DNA of 64,000 nucleotides from Entonaema liquescens (Eukaryota; Ascomycota; Sordariomycetes; Xylariales; Xylariaceae): NCBI GenBank assembly GCA_902805475.1, contig CADCSX010000007.1, forward strand, positions 2,480,001 to 2,544,000. Reading direction: 5' to 3'. The notes below the pieces were generated by a model. That model saw only the letters and a list, made by a program, of their open reading frames with translations, did no database searches and was not told the DNA's origin. Position 1 is the stretch's first letter. Each line of letters opens with the position of its first letter. The position numbers and the translations under genes are program-made. Of this stretch, positions 57,397 to 64,000 are shown piece by piece.

Positions 57397-58171
57397 TCAA
57401 ATATTATTGCGTCCCCCTATCTTTCTCTCAGCGCATAACTCCCTTCTCCTATTGTTGAGCACATTTCGCGAGACTGCGCCGATTAGGTACCTGTGTACCG
57501 CCGGATCGAAGCTAGCGATTCCTATGGGGATGCTCGATGCGGCACTGGGGCTCTGACCTGATTTCTTGCTAGTGTCAGGACTCTCTGCGATGTTCTGTGC
57601 TTGAGGCTGCGCAGGTCCTTCTTGTCGGGACTCTTTACCCTCGTGGGCAGGACCAGAGTTCGGAAGAGGTCCCTGTTGGTCTGGGTTCTCTGGCACATTT
57701 CCAGGCCAGGTAGAGGTAACGCCAGGGATGCTTAAGAGAGTGGTAGGAAGACGTAGCGCGCTATCGGTCTGAGTCTGAACGGGGCGCGTCTGGGAGGAGG
57801 GGGTATGGCTGGCGCCTGCTTTGATGGACGAGGAGGCGATCTTACCCGACGTCGATATTTCCTGGCTACCCGACCCGACGGCAACTATTGTTGGTGTGGT
57901 GGCGGTCGCTATATCCTTGCTTGCATCTTGTGCGTTCCTGTCTGCTTGCCGGGTCTCAGTGCTCACAGGCGCGCGAGGTGGTGTGTATAGCGCAGGATTT
58001 GGCCGCTCCCACGGGACCCAGGAGGTAGATCTACGCTGATATGTTTGGGGAGTCTAGGGGATAGTTAATGGTCGCGCATGAAGAAGGATATGGAGATTAG
58101 TATTAATTTACCAGAAAAGCAGTAGCAAATCGCGGGCCGCGTCGGCAAAGAGCTCCAGAGATGACCCTCAT
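57397..58171 (-). CDS. Uncharacterised protein, possibly mitochondrial
   Basis: Two exons (58171-58112 and 58053-57397) joined in phase 0 give 238 residues; the 58-bp intron has a GTAAAT donor, a TACTAAT branch point and a CCTAG acceptor. Without this first exon the long frame has no ATG. The N-terminus MRVISGALCRRGPRFATAFL is Arg-rich, amphipathic and free of acidic residues, as in a mitochondrial targeting peptide. The middle 130 residues are low-complexity (Ser, Pro, Gln, Thr). The last 45 (FDPAVHRYLIGAVSRNVLNN then a basic tail) look more structured and are the likeliest conserved part. I do not recognise a family. Confidence 0.6.
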
Positions 58172-61100
58172 TATGTCAGGTATGGTTAATTAACGGTGAT
58201 GCTAGGTAGTGGGGATGTTGAAAGATGACGAGGGCGATGAAGAGGGTAAAGAATAATTAAAATAGACTTGTTCGTTGAAAAACGAGGGAACGTGTATTCT
58301 TGGAAGTCCCGAGACGCTACTATATGTATTTGGTTTGACAGATAGAAAGGAACAGTGGACTAGCTAGGTGCTACCTGGCTACCTTGGTTAATAGACTCTA
58401 TATAATACCTAGGTATTCTCGACGGTCGACTTGATATAAACCTTAAATATTTACTATGAAGAAGGACTAGGTCGTAGCGTATGTGATGAGGTAGCCAATG
58501 TTACCAATTTGTGTGATAAGGAGATGCTACACAATGTCGGATGAATAAATATGTGACAAACTACCTAAGGAGTTCTATCATGCCACCAGGAGTGACTTGT
58601 GGTATTATTGTTGTAACGATCTCGGGAAAAGAGCAAAACAACCGTTGATTTAATAGAGTACCTAGGTATGCAAGCGTGTGCATACCTAGGTATACTTTGG
58701 GTTGGATCGAATGGGGTGGTTATGGATATACATATATACTTTGTTGCCTAGATAATTTTCTGAGCTGAACTAAAGGTAAGGTAGGTAGCTAAACGCTTAT
58801 ATAGAGCTCAAGGCGCCTCATTAGGTTATGCCTCAGCCCATGACTGAGAAGTATGAGATGATGTTTAGGGGTTAAGGGGATGGGGGATGGGGGATGCGGG
58901 CAAGAGATGAGGATACCTATAAACTATATCGAAACACAAAGCATTATGTAACTTAGATAAGACTAGGAAACTGGATGTATAGGTAACTATAATCCCTAGG
59001 TAAGGTACCTATGTTCCATTGTTTACGGTGACTCGGAAAACAAGTAGTCCGCGCTTACCTATGACTCAGGCTATACACAAGGAAATGTATATCTAAGGTG
59101 TATTCAATGGATATATAATAGTAGATTCTCAACTTTCACCTTTTTCTGTATATTCGGTTGGAAACTCATACATCCATATAGCTTAGGTACCTACCTACTT
59201 ATACCTATAGGTAACTAATAGAACATAAAATGAAAAATATCGGAGACAATGCCCGAGATAGGTATCTGAATAGGGGGACTATACATACCTAGGTATAGTG
59301 CACTACGTTCCCAAGCAGTTAGGAATTTGAATACGTACCTATCTACCTATCGAGTATAATACCTAGTTACACGCATAAATATCCTAGCCTACCTAGGTAC
59401 CTACCTATTTCTTCGAAGCCATGGAGCCGAACTTCCTAAAGTCCTCGAAGATCGCTCGCGGAAACACCAGTGGAAATCAGTATCTTACGTGGTTGCAAAA
59501 CTAGAAGAAGGTTTACAAGAGAAGGAAATAAGTTGGGGATTGCAAGCAAAACTACAGGTTCCATCTGACCATTTCAAACCAAGGCTGCCGCATACTACGG
59601 GCAAGGTACCTCTTAATGTAGCTGATCGTTGTTTCAAGGCGCAGGAAGGTATTGACATGTGTAGCGCCTCCGGTTTGTTGTAGTGCAGCTGCCCAAAACA
59701 CTTTTCGTGCAAGTAGGTACCTACACCATGCGTCTAGGTGCGACGTAATACCTCTCAACGGAAAGTGCCTAGTTCTATATAGGTAGGTGCCTAGCCTTCT
59801 ATCCTCTTACAAGGTGGTGCGCGCTTTATATACTCGATGTACCTCTGTATATCCTGTATACCCACCATTCCCTGGCTGCTGCCACCAACACGGCCGGCAA
59901 TGGGACTGCTGCCACAAACACGGCTGACAATGGGAGACCGTCGTCAACGCCCCTGCCAACGGGGCTGCCACAACCGAATGGGTACCGCTGGAAATATAGC
60001 TGATACTAGAATCTACCGCCACCACAACTGATACCTGTCAGGATTCTTCTCTTGTCTAATTCAATCAACTTCAACATTAAGGCTGGCCTCACAATTTGGT
60101 AGCCTGGATAGCCTTTGCTGGGTACCTAGTTGTTCATGCAGAGCCGTAGGCTTTGATAGCTAGGTAGACTTAGAGCAATTATCGAAAACTAGCAATCCAC
60201 GCAAACCTCTCTTTAGTTTACAAAAGGATTCGGCGTAGTTACTTCCCTTGATTGTAGCTGTGCACTGATAGGGGCACTTATAATCTATTATCTAGGTACC
60301 TATACCTAGGCAGGTATAAGGGCGTCCTTGACAGCCTTTCACCCAGTATAGAATCGACCTCTTAAACCTGACACCTATAGGGACGTATGCAGATAACTCT
60401 ACACTGCGTGTCTAGATACCTACATATGTAAGTTGCTGAAGCGTTTGTACGTATACAATTATATCTTCTTGTAATTACCTAGGTTGTCCCGAAAAGAGTA
60501 CCTATCTGCATCGTCTTCAACGCTGTTGTCGACATTGTTGTCAACCATAGTGTCGTCGACCTCGTCGGCGCTGTCGTCAGCCATTTCGCGTGATTTGAGA
60601 TCGCTGAATCGTAGGCTTTTTATAGGAATGAAAGCGCCAGTAACTTATTGGTGAAGTAATTGAGAATGTAACAGAGACCTATTGCAGGATGTCACAATTA
60701 AATTATGATGCACAGGCTTATTGTGATACTCACCAATGAATATTTATCAGATACCAGTCCAGAGAAAAAAGATATAGGTGTGAAGAAGTAGGAAAGAACT
60801 TTGCGAGATATGACAATCCTTTGTGAAGAATCACAAAAGAATCTGCACACCCTGCTTATGCGATGAGACTTTTGCTGAGGAAAGCAAAATCAAGTGCTAT
60901 ATTGCAATGCTTTACCAAGTTGTCGCAACGAGGACGTTGCGATTCTCTCGAAAGGGGGCATTTGCTAGGATTGTTATCAATTGTATCGATTATATATCGA
61001 TAATTGCTGATAGCTATAAACCTTAACCATAGCCCTGAGATAGTATTGCCTACACAGTAAAGAGAGAATATCTCCATTCTCTAAGTCAACGCAATCAAGT

Positions 61101-62447
61101 TCATGCATCATTGAAAGTCTACCTAACAATTGGTAGCCTCACATATTCTAGGAAGGAATGGTCTTTTAGACATCGTCACCAACGATAGTTACGATGACTA
61201 AGCCAACCTATGTCAAGGCCTGACATAATGTCAACCTAATATATATATATGTATAAAAGAATAGAATAGAATACAGGGAATTTTAGTACAGGGCCTTGAA
61301 GGCCTTATATAAAAGACATTGCAGTATAAGTACGCACACGCAAAAGTCAATTGAAAAGATTACGGGTTACGGGCTACTACGGGCTACAGGTTACGGCTAC
61401 TGCTATTTGTTTTACCACTACACTATAAGGTTGACGATTAAAAATATAAAGTAATTAAAGCTTGCCATATTGGAATATATGAAGTCTATTTCGGGGATAT
61501 ACAAACTACCCGTACATACCCAAGCTTGACATTGTTAAATCTTACATGTAAGGTACCTACCTAGGTAACATCCATTATATTGAATCATGACATAAATTAT
61601 TACTTATAAACTGACTGCCTGGTTACCGTCACTAGGGCTAGTAATAATTACGATTCGGAAACTACTATTGACATAATGAATATTTAGAAATAGTGTTTAG
61701 TTCTACTGGGTTGTAAGTACCTGTTACATAACTGGTACAACAAGCCTTACAGATAGTGTGAACAGGGTGTTGGAGGCCTGTAATTATGTAATTATACTGA
61801 CATTATTGCTGTATGTGGCCGCCTCCTACGGATAAGGTTGGATGTACCTGCCAACATGCCTAACTTCCCGTACATGTAAGGAAAGCACAATGTTAGGCGG
61901 CTACCTAGCTGGGAATACAGGCTGGGCCAGTAATTATGTTAGGTAAATTTCGTGAGCACTCTTCTATTTTGAATTTCCCTCCCTTCTTCCGCAAATTCAA
62001 CATAATGAAGTAAGTATATGACCTCATACTGTTGGTGCGCTTTCCATTCAATATCTAATCCGGCTACACTCTGATGTCCTAGCATGCTTTTTATCACGCT
62101 TTATTCGTATCATCAAGTTGTAATAACTTCCAATTGCTTTCACACTTGCATGCCGCCTAACACATCCCGTTTCCCGCAACCAAAAGCACCATTAGAAACG
62201 CACCCAGTCACATATCAAAATGCTGGATAAAGACATATGCCAACTATGGTAATTATAGCACCGTAAATACATATATCAGATACGCTCATTATTGCGGCGG
62301 CGGCCGGGGTCCCCCCCCGTAAGAACGGAGGGGGTGGGCGCACCCATCCGACTTCGAATAAGAAAGTAAGTAACTTGCCTACGATATTAATAAATTTACC
62401 TAAATTGAATAACTACCTAGGTATTCAGTTATTAATAATACACTTAG
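58172..62447. other. Gene-poor region rich in ACCTAGGT palindromes
   Basis: 4.3 kb with no convincing gene. The palindromic motif TACCTAGGTA and variants (GGTACCTACCTA) recur at about 58408, 58660, 58683, 58993, 59185, 59287, 59392, 60294, 60477 and 61555, often as tandem TAGGTACC units. Also present are a 30-bp tandem duplication (59878-59937) and, on the - strand, a 41-codon acidic open frame (60584-60459). Confidence 0.5.
59878..59937 (+). repeat. Two tandem copies of a 30-bp GC-rich unit
   Basis: The unit gctgccacmaacacggcygrc followed by aatggga occurs twice head to tail, with a partial third copy after it. The length is a multiple of three, but no gene frame around it is supported. Confidence 0.7.
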
Positions 62448-62653
62448 AAACGAACGAAGTCGAGAAGACAATTAGAGCATGAGCTCCGGAGGCTTGAAGA
62501 ACGGTTGAGTGTTCTCGAGCGGCAGGTTGGTTTATCATTATCCTTTCTTAAATTACGCATATCTCATTCATGGTATAGGTATTTGGCGGGGCCAACGCCG
62601 ATACTATCAAGACTGAGAGAGCCATTGCCGACACAGAGATAAAGGCAGAATAG
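62448..62653 (+). pseudogene. Possible terminal exons of a coiled-coil protein
   Basis: After a CTTAG acceptor, 62448-62525 encodes KRTKSRRQLEHELRRLEERL followed by SVLERQ, a strong heptad-like coiled coil. A GTTGGT...TATAG intron (62526-62578) then joins in phase 0 to 62579-62653, coding VFGGANADTIKTERAIADTE and a TAG stop. No upstream exon with a clear start was found, so this is a fragment or the end of an unrecognised small gene. Confidence 0.3.
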
Positions 62654-62996
62654 GCACGTGAGGGATCTCCGCCGATAAAGAGAGAAGATAATGAGTAAAT
62701 TAATGCCAAAAGTATACGTTTTTCTATCTGATCTCACCAGACCGTGTTCTTTATGGTGATTCTTATGTGACCTGTATCGATTCGTGATGGTCTCTCTGAC
62801 TGATATTGATGGAATCTAGGGTAACTGGGTATGGATGGACTGAGCTAGATTTTCCCACCTATAGGTGATTTCAAACCATAAGGCATTGCTAATTGTATCC
62901 ACAGACAGCGAGCTGACAGGTGGAAATTGCATCGTTGGAGTAGGCGACTAGGCCCCTTGGCGAATGTCACCTAGTAGTTCAACAGCTATCTACGTT

Positions 62997-63004
62997 TATA
63001 AATA
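62997..63004 (+). promoter_or_regulatory. TATA box of the GH105 gene
   Basis: A perfect TATAAATA lies 85 bp upstream of the ATG at 63089, a normal distance for a fungal core promoter. Confidence 0.55.
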
Positions 63005-63088
63005 AGTCGAGTTTATGGCACTAGGCTTGACAATACCTATAGAAAAAGAGCCTATGAGAATGCTACATATAGCTACGTCTCTGTTAAT

Positions 63089-64000
63089 ATGAAGTTTTTA
63101 CTCCTTATCTTTGCCACTGGGACCGTAGCCTCCAGATCATATCTGACATGGACAGCAGACTCTTTTATCCAACACGGCGTGAAGCCGACACAGGGATATG
63201 GTGAAGCGACCCTTTACTCAGGGTACGAGGCTGCGTACGATCTAACTCAGTCTGAGAGGTATGCAAAGTGGTACCGGGGGCAGATTGACGGCGCCGTAGT
63301 GTTAGAAAACGGCACAATCAAGGATTGGAAAAGCGAGTTTTATTCTTTGGACAACTATCGGATCGGCAACAACATCCTGTGGTGGTACGAGCACACGCAG
63401 CTTGCAAAATACAAGCAGGCCGCAGATGTCATTCGTAGGCAGTTGGATCGGCACCCGCGAACTGTTACGGGCGGCTTCTGGCACCGCAAGCCCAACTATC
63501 CTAACCAGATGTGGCTCGATGGCATCTTCATGGCGGATAGCTTCTATGCGAAGTGGACGCGCTTATTTGACGCGGAGAACGGGACTGCATGGGACGATAT
63601 CGCGCTCCAGTACGACAATATTGACGCGCATACACGAAACCAGACATCGCAGCTCTTAGTTCACGGATATGATGAAAGCAAACAAGCAGTCTGGGCCGAC
63701 CCGGTGACGGGTGCCGCGCCGTTGGTATGGGGCAGAGCCGTTGGCTGGTACTTTATGAGTTTGCTCGAAGTGATCCCCCTATTCCCGTTAGAACACCCTG
63801 GCCGCGAACGGCTTATTCGCTATTTTACGACCCTCGCGGCGGGTCTGAAGGAAGCGCAGGATAGCGATTCTGGGGGCTGGTGGCTTATTATGAGCCAGCC
63901 GTATCAAGGGGCGCCGGGGAATTACATCGAGAGCAGCGCTGCGGCCATGTTTACATTCGGTTGGCTGAAGGGACTCCGGCTGGGTTTACTCGACGAGAGC
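63089..64000 (+). CDS. GH105 unsaturated glucuronyl/rhamnogalacturonyl hydrolase, 3' truncated by window
   Basis: The first 304 codons of a secreted glycoside hydrolase of family GH105, open to the end of the window. These enzymes remove the unsaturated uronic acid left by pectate or rhamnogalacturonan lyases, in the late steps of pectin breakdown. A short hydrophobic signal peptide (MKFLLLIFATGTVAS) begins at the ATG. The (alpha/alpha)6-barrel signature GGFWHRKPNYPNQMWLDGIF contains Asp144, which corresponds to the catalytic Asp of YteR-type enzymes. Further family blocks are VWGRAVGWYFMSLLEVIPLF and GNYIESSAAAMFTFGWLKG. A TATA box lies 85 bp upstream. No intron is needed in the visible part. 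Confidence 0.92.
   Translation, partial: MKFLLLIFATGTVASRSYLTWTADSFIQHGVKPTQGYGEATLYSGYEAAYDLTQSERYAKWYRGQIDGAVVLENGTIKDWKSEFYSLDNYRIGNNILWWYEHTQLAKYKQAADVIRRQLDRHPRTVTGGFWHRKPNYPNQMWLDGIFMADSFYAKWTRLFDAENGTAWDDIALQYDNIDAHTRNQTSQLLVHGYDESKQAVWADPVTGAAPLVWGRAVGWYFMSLLEVIPLFPLEHPGRERLIRYFTTLAAGLKEAQDSDSGGWWLIMSQPYQGAPGNYIESSAAAMFTFGWLKGLRLGLLDES

Overview
This window comes from the nuclear genome of a filamentous ascomycete (Pezizomycotina, most likely Sordariomycetes; the order is not resolved). The evidence is the gene set (fungal PRP8, RAD26, NDUFAF3-like, A-type Fe-S carrier, LPMO-like and GH105 proteins), short introns of about 43-120 bp with GTRAGT donors and CTAAC-type branch points, and a 6-kb AT-saturated block that looks like repeat-induced point mutation (RIP).

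Layout. 1-6067: RIP-like AT desert with no gene, ending abruptly. 7373-10900: intronless RAD26/CSB SNF2 ATPase. 11452-14160: divergent ribosomal pair uS11/RPS14 (-) and uL30/RPL7 (+); the second RPL7 intron carries a C/D box snoRNA that appears to guide methylation of 25S rRNA. 14804-15824 (-): ISA2-like Fe-S assembly protein with a one-base frameshift. 17383-18082: secreted LPMO-like gene with two one-base deletions. 18624-19579 (-): Mpv17/PMP22 membrane protein. 21454-22959: four-exon Cys-rich hypothetical protein with an in-frame TAG. 23677-25107: ketopantoate reductase family. 25108-34692: gene-poor stretch with a 311-bp MITE at 27777-28087 and a possible ankyrin relic. 34693-35970 (-): Myb/SANT-like nuclear protein. 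35971-41710: no convincing gene. 41711-50089 (-): PRP8, the core spliceosome protein, interrupted by a 418-residue intein with a LAGLIDADG endonuclease domain. 50666-51368: eL34/RPL34. 52205-52919: NDUFAF3-like complex I assembly factor. 54596-56701: a membrane-anchored alpha/beta-hydrolase fused in one gene to a cysteine phosphatase that resembles the metazoan mRNA-capping triphosphatase. 57397-58171 (-): uncharacterised two-exon gene, probably mitochondrial. 58172-63088: gene-poor, full of ACCTAGGT-type palindromes. 63089-64000: GH105 unsaturated glucuronyl/rhamnogalacturonyl hydrolase, cut by the window end.

Most genes are housekeeping: RNA processing and translation (PRP8, three ribosomal proteins, the snoRNA), transcription-coupled repair (RAD26), and mitochondrial function (ISA2, NDUFAF3, perhaps the 238-aa protein). 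Two secreted carbohydrate-active genes (LPMO-like, GH105) fit a plant-biomass lifestyle. The items most worth follow-up are the hydrolase-phosphatase fusion, the PRP8 intein, the intronic snoRNA, the strand-asymmetric RIP tract and the MITE.
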